A stretch of DNA of 29,457 nt from a virus, in IMG/VR virus record IMGVR_UViG_3300042691_042741, positions 1 through 29,457 of that record, one strand, 5' to 3'. Position 1 is the first letter of the stretch, and every line of letters starts with the position of its first letter. The position numbers and the translations under genes were made by a program. Shown here one piece after another: positions 1 through 7,396 of the stretch. The notes below the pieces were generated by a model. That model ran no database searches and was not told where the DNA came from. It worked only from the letters and a program-made list of their open reading frames with translations.

Positions 1-33
1 AATTTTAAACCTTCTTTTAGAATATTGTTTGCT
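1..33. repeat. Terminal direct repeat, left copy
   Basis: The first 33 bases are identical to the last 33 (29425-29457). The repeat lies inside tnpB, and removing one copy leaves the reading frame intact (1106 + 121 nt = 409 codons). It is best read as the overlap of a circularised contig, not as a biological terminal repeat. Confidence 0.9.
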
Positions 34-1106
34 GCATTAATATCTCGATCATGTTCAGAACCACAACTTAAGCATGTCCAAAAACGATCATTTAATTTCA
101 AATCATCGTTTTTTGCACCGCAACAGCCGCATTGTTTGCTTGAAGGAAAGAATCGGTTTATTTCAATCACTTCTTTATTATTCCAAATTGCTTTGTATTG
201 AAGTATCGATTTAAACCTATACCAACTAACGTCTTGTATTGATGCAGCTAATTTATGGTTTTTCATCATTCCCTTAACGTTGAGGTTTTCAATTACAATA
301 ATTTGGTTTTCATTAAGCAACTGATTTACAACGCTATGCAAATAATATTCTTTTTTATTAGTTATTTTTTCAAAATGTTTTGCCAGCTTTACTCTTGCCT
401 TTTCGCGGCCTTTAGAACCTTTTTTCGTTCTACTTAGCCACCGTTGCAAACGAGCTGTCTTATTCTTATTTTTTTTATTCAGTTTTAAATTATCAAACTT
501 TTGGCCATCAGATGTTATGACAAAATCTTTTATCCCCAGATCAATCCCAATAGCGCTATCCGTTTCAGGGAATGATTTGATAAGTTCGGTGTCAATCAAA
601 ACAGAGATAAAATATTTACCCGTTCTTGTTTTGGATAAGGTTAATGATTTAACATTGTTTTGATTCTCGTTTAAGATCCTTTCATCCCTTACAGAGCATT
701 TAAAATGAATATCTTTCAAGACCTTTATCAAAGATATCCTGTTACCTTTAATGCCCATAAAAGCATCATTAGGGAACCTACAAGAGCTTTTAGTATCCCT
801 TTTTGATTTGAATTTGGGTTTATCCGATATCTTTTTGAAAAAGTTATTAAAGGCTTTATCCAAATCAATAGCACTTTGTTGAAGAACCTTTGAATGAACC
901 TCTTTCAAAAAAGGAAAATCAGATTTTAAAGAGGTTAGATACTTACCAGCTTCCGCAAAAGAAATCGATTTTTTTGAGCTTTCATAACTTTCATTTTTGT
1001 AATGTAGCAATTTGTTATAAACAAAACGACAAGACCCCAACAGGTTTGCAATATAGTGCTCCTGTTCATTATTTGGGTAAATTCTTATCTTAATTGCTTT
1101 TAACAT
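1..1106 (-). CDS. tnpB: TnpB RNA-guided nuclease (N-terminal 368 residues; continues at the other contig end)
   Basis: TnpB of IS200/IS605-type elements is a Cas12-like nuclease guided by an omega RNA. The frame opens at ATG 1104-1106 (MLKAIKIRIY) and runs off the left end. Through the 33-bp terminal overlap it continues in frame to a stop at 29304-29306, giving 408 residues, the usual TnpB size. RuvC motifs are visible: IGIDLG (D189), IVIENL (E273) and HDRDINAA (D353/D355). The zinc finger is C326/C329 and C345/C348. All catalytic positions are present, so the enzyme looks intact. No TnpA transposase is next to it, so this is either an IS1341-like solo tnpB or an element dependent on TnpA elsewhere. 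GMP reductase lies upstream and the tail-fibre gene downstream once the ends are joined. The small plus-strand ORFs in this stretch are shadows. Confidence 0.93.
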   Translation of the reverse strand, partial: MLKAIKIRIYPNNEQEHYIANLLGSCRFVYNKLLHYKNESYESSKKSISFAEAGKYLTSLKSDFPFLKEVHSKVLQQSAIDLDKAFNNFFKKISDKPKFKSKRDTKSSCRFPNDAFMGIKGNRISLIKVLKDIHFKCSVRDERILNENQNNVKSLTLSKTRTGKYFISVLIDTELIKSFPETDSAIGIDLGIKDFVITSDGQKFDNLKLNKKNKNKTARLQRWLSRTKKGSKGREKARVKLAKHFEKITNKKEYYLHSVVNQLLNENQIIVIENLNVKGMMKNHKLAASIQDVSWYRFKSILQYKAIWNNKEVIEINRFFPSSKQCGCCGAKNDDLKLNDRFWTCLSCGSEHDRDINAANNILKEGLK

Positions 1107-1137
1107 AAAATTAATTTTATTATTAATTAATTGCCAT

Positions 1138-1182
1138 TCTCGTTTTTGTTTAAAAAACAAAAAATCAATGAAATTAACGAGA
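1138..1182. other. Nested inverted repeat between tnpB and GMP reductase (possible transposon left end)
   Basis: A 7-bp inverted repeat, TCTCGTT (1138-1144) and AACGAGA (1176-1182), encloses an AT-rich palindrome around 1143-1163 (TTTTTGTTT paired with AAACAAAAA). It sits upstream of tnpB and just past the GMP reductase stop. It could be the subterminal hairpin of an IS200/IS605-type left end or a stem-loop at the end of the reductase transcript. No clear U-run follows on the minus strand, so a classical terminator is less likely. Confidence 0.4.
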
Positions 1183-1185
1183 TGA

Positions 1186-2274
1186 TTACTTGTTAAATCT
1201 ATCGAATGTGTTTTTTGATATATGGTCCACTGTTGCAGTTTTTTTGAATTCTGCTATTGTTTTACAACCTGAATAAGACATAGCTGATTTCAAATAGTCT
1301 TGAAAATTTTCAATCCAACCAGCCAAGGTATATTCAACATAATTAATCTTTTCGATACCTTCTGATGATCTGAATTCAGTTTTACCCCAATCCTTTTGGA
1401 CTGATTTTGTAGACATGCCTCTGAACGTAGAGGTTATCATTCTATATTTAATTAGTGAGCTAACATCTGTATCTAATATAAATTCATAAGATGTATTAGT
1501 TAAATCGGATGTAAATTCCAAAGTACCGTCTTCTTTCACCCTAAGAATATCAGTTACCTTACTTTGATCCTCATCATCATACATAACGATGCTTTTTTGG
1601 GAGCAAGATTCTAAAGTTTTGTTGAGTATACCCCCTAACATTACATAATCTGCTCCGAGGGCTAGTGCTAATATAACGTCCCTATATGTTCTAAATCCTC
1701 CGTCTGCAACGATTTGGGTGTTTATATGGGGTTTAACCATTTTTAAAGCACTCAAAGAGCTTTTGCAATCTGCTATAAGAGTTGCCATACCTTGACCAAC
1801 AGCAGTATGAACACTCGTAAGACATCCAGATCCAGATCCAACTCCTGCTCTGATATAATCACAACCAGTGCTAGCTAATGCTACAAATGCTTCTTTAGAA
1901 GCGATATTCCCTGACATTATGATTACATTTGGGTATTTTGATTTTGCATTACGGATAGCGTTATGTAGTGCAGGCATATTACCGTTTGCAACATCAATAC
2001 AAATTTTTTTGTGGTTCAAATCAATTGATTTGATCATTTCTTCGAATTCTACTAATCCAACAGAAATGAAATCTTCTTCATTAACTTCTACACCAGCATT
2101 TCTGGGAAAACATAAATTAATTCCCGCATTTTTAAAAACTTGTGCGTTGTCTTTTGACAGGACAGTGTCCATAGGGGCATTAAAAATTGGAAAGTATTCC
2201 AAATTAACTTCTGAACGACTGTTCAAACCGACTGGTTTTTGAACCAGTACCAAATCATTAAAATCTAATTGCAT
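1186..2274 (-). CDS. guaC: GMP reductase (IMPDH/GMPR family)
   Basis: GMP reductase converts GMP to IMP with NADPH in purine salvage. Family motifs appear in order: NAPMDTV (32-38), DVANGN (94-99), IMSGN (119-123), the catalytic loop GVGSGSGC with Cys151, DGGFRTYRDV (191-200) and VMLGGIL (211-217). The late FRGMS flap and a following SSEG segment match GMP reductase better than IMP dehydrogenase, and no CBS domains are present. Length 362 is near the usual ~350. The frame can be extended to a GTG at 2292, but a TACCTTTG promoter box covers that position, so I chose ATG 2272-2274. It is the last gene before tnpB. Metabolic genes of this sort in phages normally adjust host nucleotide pools; the exact purpose here is unknown. 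Confidence 0.85.
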   Translation of the reverse strand: MQLDFNDLVLVQKPVGLNSRSEVNLEYFPIFNAPMDTVLSKDNAQVFKNAGINLCFPRNAGVEVNEEDFISVGLVEFEEMIKSIDLNHKKICIDVANGNMPALHNAIRNAKSKYPNVIIMSGNIASKEAFVALASTGCDYIRAGVGSGSGCLTSVHTAVGQGMATLIADCKSSLSALKMVKPHINTQIVADGGFRTYRDVILALALGADYVMLGGILNKTLESCSQKSIVMYDDEDQSKVTDILRVKEDGTLEFTSDLTNTSYEFILDTDVSSLIKYRMITSTFRGMSTKSVQKDWGKTEFRSSEGIEKINYVEYTLAGWIENFQDYLKSAMSYSGCKTIAEFKKTATVDHISKNTFDRFNK

Positions 2275-2291
2275 ATTATTGTTATTTTCCA

Positions 2292-2299
2292 CAAAGGTA
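2292..2299 (-). promoter_or_regulatory. Bacteroidetes-type -7 box (TACCTTTG) before GMP reductase
   Basis: On the minus strand the sequence reads TACCTTTG, matching TAnnTTTG, with 17 nt to ATG 2274. A start about 7 nt downstream would give a short A-rich leader and excludes the GTG at 2292 as a start. No convincing -33 element was seen. Confidence 0.55.
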
Positions 2300-2332
2300 A
2301 TGAAAAAAACAATATGGTTAAAATTTTTTTAA

Positions 2333-2857
2333 TTAAAATTCAAACTTTAATTCATTTTTATCAACTGGAGTACAAATTAGTGTTTTAAAGTGTGATTTAA
2401 AACCTCCCCAGCTTCTAACGTTTTCATAAGTTTTAATTGAATCGTCTGCTATTTGATACACCAAAGGGAACGGCGCTTTTAACCCATCATCTATCATATA
2501 TACAATATAGTCACCGTATTTAGGTATAGCATTTTTAAATTTGAGTTCTGGTATTAAAACGTGTATTAATAGATTACCTAATTCTTTTAATCTAAAACTG
2601 TTGTCATCGTTGTAGGATTGATTCTTAGGCTCTACTACATCTACCATTGCATATAGTTCAATTGGATCATTTAAGTAAACTTCATTAGATTCATTTTCGT
2701 GGTATAAAGAATCTCTGTTATTATTATTAAAATCAACTGTATATAGATACACTTTTTGATTAATATCTGATAAATATTCATAAGCCATTCTGACTTCTAA
2801 ATCATATTCGTTTTCATCAAAAAATTTATCTATCCTATTGTTTGTAATTTGGTCCAT
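2333..2857 (-). CDS. Possible neck/head-completion protein
   Basis: This 174-residue acidic soluble protein has no signal peptide or membrane segment. Its middle and C-terminal parts alternate short beta-like runs (KVYLYTVDF, IELYAMVDV, GNLLIHVLIPEL, YGDYIVYMID), a pattern reminiscent of T4-like neck (gp13/gp14-type) proteins, but I see no decisive motif. It lies in a tight run of small genes downstream of the caspase gene, with about 58 bp to the GMP reductase start. If it is a neck protein, the tail-connection genes would be expected nearby on the intact genome. The functional call is inference; that it is a real gene is well supported by length, gene packing and codon use. Confidence 0.35.
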   Translation of the reverse strand: MDQITNNRIDKFFDENEYDLEVRMAYEYLSDINQKVYLYTVDFNNNNRDSLYHENESNEVYLNDPIELYAMVDVVEPKNQSYNDDNSFRLKELGNLLIHVLIPELKFKNAIPKYGDYIVYMIDDGLKAPFPLVYQIADDSIKTYENVRSWGGFKSHFKTLICTPVDKNELKFEF

Positions 2858-2862
2858 TTATT

Positions 2863-2940
2863 TTATTCTGGGTCTTTTTTTATTTTTTGAATTTCGATTA
2901 ATGGTAACTCTTTTGCTAAAATGATAGCTTTCTTTTTCAT
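2863..2940 (-). CDS. Possible 25-residue small protein
   Basis: A short frame (starts MKKKAIILAKELP, ends KKDPE) fills the gap between two genes almost exactly: its ATG is 1 nt after the upstream stop and its stop is 5 nt before the next ATG. It is lysine-rich with a short hydrophobic segment. The tight packing suggests translation, but a frame this short could arise by chance. Function unknown. Confidence 0.35.
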   Translation of the reverse strand: MKKKAIILAKELPLIEIQKIKKDPE

Positions 2941-2941
2941 A

Positions 2942-3352
2942 TTAATAAAGCAATTGTTTAAGTTTAATATTAATCAACTTTAAATTGTCAATCTCCTCCT
3001 TTAGATAATCAACTCTATTAGCTAGCAATTTTAATAGACCATCATCATCATATTTAAAGCTCCTTTGTTCATATTCTGTCAAAGGCCCTCCTATAATTAA
3101 AGATTCAAAATGTAATAAAGAACTGTTGTTTTCACGTATATCAGAAATACAATCATCTAATTTATTAACGATATACGTGAAACTCAACTGTTCTTGACTT
3201 TCGTTATTTTGTGCTATTGTTTCTTTTTCCATGTTTACTTCTAATCTATCAATGTAATTTGTTTCAGAGCTTTGATAAAAGGAATCAGAAAATAAACTGT
3301 CTAAGTTTCTTCTAGCTAATTCGGAATCAAATTTATGTTTATTCTTACTCAT
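2942..3352 (-). CDS. Hypothetical protein with C-terminal coiled coil
   Basis: A 136-residue hydrophilic protein that I do not recognise. The N-terminal half is polar and rich in Ser, Asn and Glu. The last ~35 residues (from LLKLLANRVDYLKEEIDNL to the end) show a leucine/isoleucine heptad pattern suggesting a coiled coil and oligomerisation. It follows the caspase-like gene by about 30 nt and precedes the 25-residue frame by 1 nt, so it is probably cotranscribed with them. A TATATTTG box lies 5 nt upstream of the ATG, close enough that a transcript from it would be leaderless or nearly so. Confidence 0.6.
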   Translation of the reverse strand: MSKNKHKFDSELARRNLDSLFSDSFYQSSETNYIDRLEVNMEKETIAQNNESQEQLSFTYIVNKLDDCISDIRENNSSLLHFESLIIGGPLTEYEQRSFKYDDDGLLKLLANRVDYLKEEIDNLKLINIKLKQLLY

Positions 3353-3357
3353 ATAAT

Positions 3358-3365
3358 CAAATATA
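3358..3365 (-). promoter_or_regulatory. TAnnTTTG box (TATATTTG) upstream of the 136-residue protein gene
   Basis: The minus strand reads TATATTTG, 5 nt from the ATG at 3352. The flanking TTTTACTTATATTTG is repeated upstream of the gene at 13549, which supports it as a real element. The very short distance would imply a leaderless message. Confidence 0.4.
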
Positions 3366-3382
3366 AGTAAAAATAAAGAAAA

Positions 3383-4195
3383 TTAAAGCAAAAATTCTTT
3401 GTAAGTATTTTTCTCTTTATGTCCGTTCACCACTTGGAAATTAGGTGTTTGTGGATAACCTGCCTTAGAAACTTGTTCGTGGATTCTTTTAAACATCTGA
3501 TAGTAATTCAAAGCTTTATTAGAATCATTAGCTAAAACTTTTTCTAGGCTAGCTGTGAAGAGGCCCATAGGTCTTTTATCTATAAAAGATTTTAGGTCAT
3601 AAGAAACTTGGAATTCAGTAGAAGAAGAATAAGCTATAATATTACAAGCTAAATCACTTTCTTCAATTAGATTTGTTGGTAATTCCAATTCCTTTTTTAG
3701 ACCTGCAACTTTAAGAATATCAGAGAAATCCAGTGATCTAACTTGTGCATCATCATTTTCGCCGTCCAAATCAATCGACTTAAAATTATCTCTTGCATGA
3801 CAGCAATCTGATACCCATACAATATTAACACCTTCTTTAAACTTCTTTAAAAATTCCTTGGTTTCATAATCCCAAACTATTCTATCATATAGGCATAAAG
3901 CAGTTCTTCTTTTTTCTTTACCTCCACCTTCATAGTCTTCGTAAGTACCATGACAAGAGATATTAAAAAAGAAAGTGTCACCAGCTTCCAATTCTTCTGA
4001 AAGTTTGTTTAAAAAATCGACATATACTTGGTAAGTAGCTTTCTCGGATAAGAAAACATTAGTTTCAAATCCTTTTTCTTTTGCTAAGCTTTCCATAAAA
4101 ATAATGTCGTTTTCACAACCTCTCAAATCATTACCTGAACCGTAATAATTTGGATCAAATTTGTTAATACCAAAATGCAATGATACTTTTTTCAT
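3383..4195 (-). CDS. Caspase-like cysteine protease (peptidase C14, metacaspase-type)
   Basis: Caspase-fold proteases cleave after specific residues using a His-Cys dyad. The 270-residue protein follows the fold in order: first strand VSLHFGIN (4-11), NDLRGCENDI helix region (22-31), FFFNISCHG with His82 and SCHG in place of the usual SGHG (75-83), and VNIVWVSDCCHAR with the DCCH signature and probable nucleophile Cys132 (123-135). The C-terminal part (MGLFTASLEKVL, then a helix and GYPQTPNF) matches the small-subunit half. No extra sensor or death domain is fused. It has its own TATATTTATA element 14 nt upstream and sits among late phage genes. Roles in virion maturation, host-cell killing or interference with host defence are all possible; none is shown. 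The family call is firm. Confidence 0.85.
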   Translation of the reverse strand: MKKVSLHFGINKFDPNYYGSGNDLRGCENDIIFMESLAKEKGFETNVFLSEKATYQVYVDFLNKLSEELEAGDTFFFNISCHGTYEDYEGGGKEKRRTALCLYDRIVWDYETKEFLKKFKEGVNIVWVSDCCHARDNFKSIDLDGENDDAQVRSLDFSDILKVAGLKKELELPTNLIEESDLACNIIAYSSSTEFQVSYDLKSFIDKRPMGLFTASLEKVLANDSNKALNYYQMFKRIHEQVSKAGYPQTPNFQVVNGHKEKNTYKEFLL

Positions 4196-4207
4196 ATTTT
4201 GTTTTTT

Positions 4208-4220
4208 TATATAAATATAT
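4208..4220 (-). promoter_or_regulatory. TATATTTATA-type upstream element of the caspase-like gene
   Basis: The minus strand reads ATATATTTATATA, with 14 nt from the TATTTATA core (4210-4217) to ATG 4195. The same core and spacing recur before the large tail-fibre, terminase, portal and protease genes. Confidence 0.5.
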
Positions 4221-4230
4221 TTTTTTGTAA

Positions 4231-5322
4231 TTAATAGAGTAAATTTTCGGCTAATTGAATAATTAAATCTGTAACTTGGTCTACTTTATTGGAATCTTTA
4301 TCACAGGCGTTATAAATCATATCGCGTTCATTTTTAGCGATATTTTTATAATTAACCGTTGCACTTTTAGGTTTTGCGATTTCGCCGTCCACCTCCCAAT
4401 ACTGATCCATAACAAAATCAGAAACCAATAAAAGCCCATCATTATTATAAACAAAACTTTCCACGAACTTATTTAATAAATTCTTATAAGTACCAGATTT
4501 AGAATAATAATTCTCAATGAAATAATCAAGATCATCTCTATCAGATTCAGCTATTTTAACATAACCAAAAATACCTTTCAGTAAATGTGTATCGTACCTA
4601 TCATCATCTTGGAGCAATATTGGAATTATTTTTCTGTTATAAACTAAAAAATCAGAATCTCCAACCATCATAACAAAAACGTCATTCTTGTTATTAAAAT
4701 CCAAATCAACTGATGCCTTCTCTCCCTTTTTAGGCTCTTCTTTCAATTGAGCTAAAATCTCATTTACCTTCTCTTTTGAAATAACCCCCTTTCTAACTAA
4801 ATCACTGTATAGACCCTTAGCTAAAAAGTCTTTTACAGTACTTAGATAATAATCCTTGGTTAATTTATACCCAGCAGGAGAAAAGCCACCAGAATCACTA
4901 TCAGGATTCCTCTTCAAATATTCTCTCAAAACAATCTTACCGAATCCCCAACCCTTATATTCATTTACAGTAGTAACCAACACTGATCCTAAAAAATCCA
5001 TAGCAACTGATACCCTCACATCATCTTCATCAAAGATACCAATATTGCCTTTATCAGACATTTTAACTTTAAAGTCAGCATTGTTGACTTTAATATTATT
5101 TATCAGCTTTGGATATGCCTTGTATCCAATATTAGGATTTTCTTTATAACTTAATTCTTCAGCGTAGGAAGAGTTATAAAGTTCTGGGGAATGTGACTTA
5201 CCGCTTTTATTAATATATTTATCACGATATTCCTCCCAAGTCATTAAAGCAGGTTCAACAGATTTGTTTTCAAATTCGTTAGTTGCTTCATTGATTGTTG
5301 CTTCACTGATAATAATTTTCAT
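4231..5322 (-). CDS. GNAT-like acetyltransferase domain protein with prohead-type leader
   Basis: A 363-residue protein. Residues ~88-150 resemble a GNAT core: a beta-rich stretch (IGIFDEDDVRVSVAM, then SVLVTTV) followed by EYKGWGFGKIVLREYL, which resembles the acetyl-CoA-binding (R/Q)xxGxG/A loop and helix. The SGGFSPAGYKL segment after it is often seen in phage proteins of this sort. The rest (from ~200) is unrecognised and acidic. The first residues, MKIIISEATINEATNE, are like those of the adjacent CCA enzyme and contain IxE sites (ISE-A, INE-A) that a T4-like prohead protease could cut. Its start lies 2 nt from the CCA gene stop, so the two are cotranscribed. The target of acetylation is unknown and catalysis is unproven. 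Confidence 0.5.
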   Translation of the reverse strand: MKIIISEATINEATNEFENKSVEPALMTWEEYRDKYINKSGKSHSPELYNSSYAEELSYKENPNIGYKAYPKLINNIKVNNADFKVKMSDKGNIGIFDEDDVRVSVAMDFLGSVLVTTVNEYKGWGFGKIVLREYLKRNPDSDSGGFSPAGYKLTKDYYLSTVKDFLAKGLYSDLVRKGVISKEKVNEILAQLKEEPKKGEKASVDLDFNNKNDVFVMMVGDSDFLVYNRKIIPILLQDDDRYDTHLLKGIFGYVKIAESDRDDLDYFIENYYSKSGTYKNLLNKFVESFVYNNDGLLLVSDFVMDQYWEVDGEIAKPKSATVNYKNIAKNERDMIYNACDKDSNKVDQVTDLIIQLAENLLY

Positions 5323-5324
5323 AA

Positions 5325-6488
5325 TTATTTAATTAATTTTAAAAAGTTTTCTGTTTCTAATTGGTTGATTTTCTCACCTAATTCTTTACCTTTGACGTTA
5401 TATTCTTTAGCAACATCATCTCCACTTAAAGATAGTTGAAATTTTATAAAAGCGTCGGAGAAGCTTTCATTAAATCCTAAAATTTCATTTAAGAAATATC
5501 TCAAATCATTATCAGAAATAATCACCTTAGAGATTTTTCTTTTTAAGATTGGGGCATTTTCAGCACTTAAATTCTTCAAGGAAATTAAAGTAGATATATT
5601 ATAGGCTTCTTTACTTGTGTATTTATAATTGTTTAATTTAGAGCTTACCAATTCAGGACTGTTGTTTAACAATAAGGTAGCTATTATTATTTCAGGGTTT
5701 TTATATTCAATAAAATCGTAATTGACTTTCAAATCAGGGAATATTTGAGGGAATAAATCCAAGTCTTTTATCATGTTTAAATAAAACACTGTGGATTTAG
5801 CTTTACTTAAGCCCTTTAAAAATTCATCTCTAATTCTTTCAAATGATACTCCTTTTAGAGAGTTGTTGGATTGGACGGCGGATTTAATATCTGGGTTCAA
5901 ATCAGAATTAGTTATTGCCGCAAATCTTATAGCTCTCAATATTCTAATTCTATCTTCATTGAATCTATCCTCTGCATTGCCCACAGTTCTTATCTGACCG
6001 CTTTTTATGTCATCAACGCCTCCAACTAAGTCAATTACTTTATCCTTCGTTATATCGTAATATAGAGCGTTTATAGTTAAATCACGTCTTTTAACGTCTG
6101 AATCAATATTCGCAAATTTAATAGATTCTGGTCTTCTACCATCTTTATATTCACCATCTTCTCTGAAGGTAGCTATTTCATATTCTTCACCGTTTATGAT
6201 AACAGAAATTACGCCAAAAGATTTGCCCTTTGGAATTATGGTATCATAACCTTCTTTTTCCAATATTTCAATTACTCTATCTGGGTTAGCATCAGTAGCT
6301 AAATCGTAATCTTTTGGTTCTTTACCGTAAAATAAGTCCCTGACAGCTCCACCCACAATGAATAAATCGTGCCCATTTCTATTAAATTGTTTTGCTAAAA
6401 CTTTAATGTCACTTGGAACATTCATTTTTAAGTTTTCAGATTCTTCGTTTAGTCTTCTAATTATAGACTCATTTATTAAAATTTTCAT
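5325..6488 (-). CDS. cca: CCA-adding tRNA nucleotidyltransferase
   Basis: Adds or repairs the 3' CCA end of tRNAs. Class II nucleotidyltransferase motifs are clear: FIVGGAVRD (43-51), catalytic DYD (60-62), the YEIATFRED beta region (103-111), KRRDLTINALYYD (133-145) and NEDRIRILRAIRFA (177-190), which forms the nucleotide-recognition site. Length 387 is normal. Unlike bacterial homologues, the protein begins with a ~20-residue leader, MKILINESIIRRLNEESENL, resembling that of its neighbour and containing IxE/LxE sites (INE-S, LNE-E). That suggests incorporation in the prohead or a shared leader of other function. A TATTTATTG-type element lies 21 nt upstream. A phage CCA enzyme usually accompanies phage tRNA genes, but I see none in this window. 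Confidence 0.9.
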   Translation of the reverse strand: MKILINESIIRRLNEESENLKMNVPSDIKVLAKQFNRNGHDLFIVGGAVRDLFYGKEPKDYDLATDANPDRVIEILEKEGYDTIIPKGKSFGVISVIINGEEYEIATFREDGEYKDGRRPESIKFANIDSDVKRRDLTINALYYDITKDKVIDLVGGVDDIKSGQIRTVGNAEDRFNEDRIRILRAIRFAAITNSDLNPDIKSAVQSNNSLKGVSFERIRDEFLKGLSKAKSTVFYLNMIKDLDLFPQIFPDLKVNYDFIEYKNPEIIIATLLLNNSPELVSSKLNNYKYTSKEAYNISTLISLKNLSAENAPILKRKISKVIISDNDLRYFLNEILGFNESFSDAFIKFQLSLSGDDVAKEYNVKGKELGEKINQLETENFLKLIK

Positions 6489-6508
6489 ATTTTAACCTTT
6501 ATTGTTTA

Positions 6509-6518
6509 CAATAAATAT
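6509..6518 (-). promoter_or_regulatory. TATTTATT-type upstream element of the CCA gene
   Basis: The minus strand reads ATATTTATTG, 21 nt from ATG 6488. It differs from the main element only at the end and lies almost back to back with the plus-strand copy at 6529-6540, giving a divergent promoter pair. Confidence 0.4.
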
Positions 6519-6528
6519 GTAATTTTGA

Positions 6529-6540
6529 TATATTTATAAT
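6529..6540 (+). promoter_or_regulatory. TATATTTATA-type upstream element of the plus-strand gene
   Basis: The plus strand reads TATATTTATAAT, 21 nt (from the TATTTATA core) before ATG 6560. This is the only copy on this strand and it precedes the only plus-strand gene, which supports a directional promoter rather than random AT richness. Confidence 0.55.
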
Positions 6541-6559
6541 AAAATATTATATATAAACT

Positions 6560-7363
6560 ATGAAAATGACCGTTAAAGAATTCAAAGAATTAATGTCAAC
6601 TGACGATAATGAATTATTAGATGAAGGATTATTAGATTTCTTCAGAAAGAAAAAACCAGCTGAAGCAGAACAAGAACCATCAGGAGAGGAACCATCAAAC
6701 AATACATCGCAACAAACGATTGCTATGTTAGAAGATTTCAGGGATTTATACGATGATATGAAATCTTTTGCAGCAATTGTAAAAATCAATAGAGATGAAG
6801 TATATGATCTATCAGTTATTGAAACTAAATTAGATTTAATTGATGATATTAAAGCTAATAGAGGGATGAGCGAAAGCGAGAAACAAAACAGAATTAAGAA
6901 ACATGTTGACATGTTGAGAAATAAACTTATCCCTGAATTGTTGCAATCATTAGCTAATAACTACGGAAAATCAGGAACGTTTAAAAAATCATTTGATGAT
7001 AGAATATTAATGTTGTATGGTATTAAAATACCAGAGGTAAAGATGACTTCCACTAAATACCCATTAAGTTCGTTACCAGAAATAGTTGATTCAATGATTG
7101 AATTTGCTTCATCAAAAGGGTATAAAAAGACATATATGAATAAATTAAACTTGTTAAAGAGAAGAGCTATACATCTTAGTTCACTTGAAAAACAAGGCCC
7201 TGAAGCGTTAAGCCAAAATGCCGATGTAGTTGAAAATTTAGTTACAATACTAAAAAATACATTAAGAGCATGGAGAAGAAAATTTGATGAAACTATTTAC
7301 AATGAGTTACCTTACAACGTTAAAAAGTTTGCATTAAACGAAAATAAAAAGAGAAGAGGATAA
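6560..7363 (+). CDS. Probable head-internal or assembly protein, unassigned (only plus-strand gene)
   Basis: A 267-residue, mostly helical, charged protein with no recognised domain. The N-terminus MKMTVKEFKELMSTDD is followed by NELLDE-GLLDFF. This resembles T4 capsid-targeting leaders, where a short amphipathic helix ends at an (L/I)xE cut followed by a small residue. A Pro/Glu/Ser-rich linker (~34-54) then joins a helical body (55-267) rich in Lys and Arg, which would suit contact with DNA inside a head. The gene is divergent from the CCA operon and convergent with the homing endonuclease, sharing its terminator. It has its own TATATTTATA element, implying expression with the structural genes. 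The internal-protein role is inference; that it is a gene is very likely. Confidence 0.5.
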   Translation: MKMTVKEFKELMSTDDNELLDEGLLDFFRKKKPAEAEQEPSGEEPSNNTSQQTIAMLEDFRDLYDDMKSFAAIVKINRDEVYDLSVIETKLDLIDDIKANRGMSESEKQNRIKKHVDMLRNKLIPELLQSLANNYGKSGTFKKSFDDRILMLYGIKIPEVKMTSTKYPLSSLPEIVDSMIEFASSKGYKKTYMNKLNLLKRRAIHLSSLEKQGPEALSQNADVVENLVTILKNTLRAWRRKFDETIYNELPYNVKKFALNENKKRRG

Positions 7364-7364
7364 C

Positions 7365-7396
7365 AAAAAAGGGGACCAAATGGGTCCCCTTTTTTT
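7365..7396. terminator. Bidirectional intrinsic terminator
   Basis: GGGGACC (7371-7377), loop AAATG, GGTCCCC (7383-7389), flanked by an A-run and a T-run. It ends the plus-strand gene (stop 7361-7363) and, on the other strand, lies directly beyond the endonuclease stop at 7395-7397, so one hairpin serves both converging transcripts. Confidence 0.9.

Noticed and set aside
1-33. 33-bp end repeat as a phage terminal redundancy or cos/DTR site
   Set aside because: It lies within the tnpB coding frame and its length suits an assembly overlap; T4-like headful packaging does not use such ends.
2465-2478. GGAACGGCG (near 2469), ACGGCGAAG (near 12968) and CGCCGTCTT (near 11951) as further motif copies
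   Set aside because: They match only part of the 9-mer or lack the conserved flanks, so they were not counted.
4210-4217. TATAAATA on the plus strand, the exact T4 late-promoter sequence, at this and similar sites
   Set aside because: It faces away from the genes it precedes; on the coding strand it reads TATTTATA, so a T4-style gp55 promoter in that orientation would not serve these genes.
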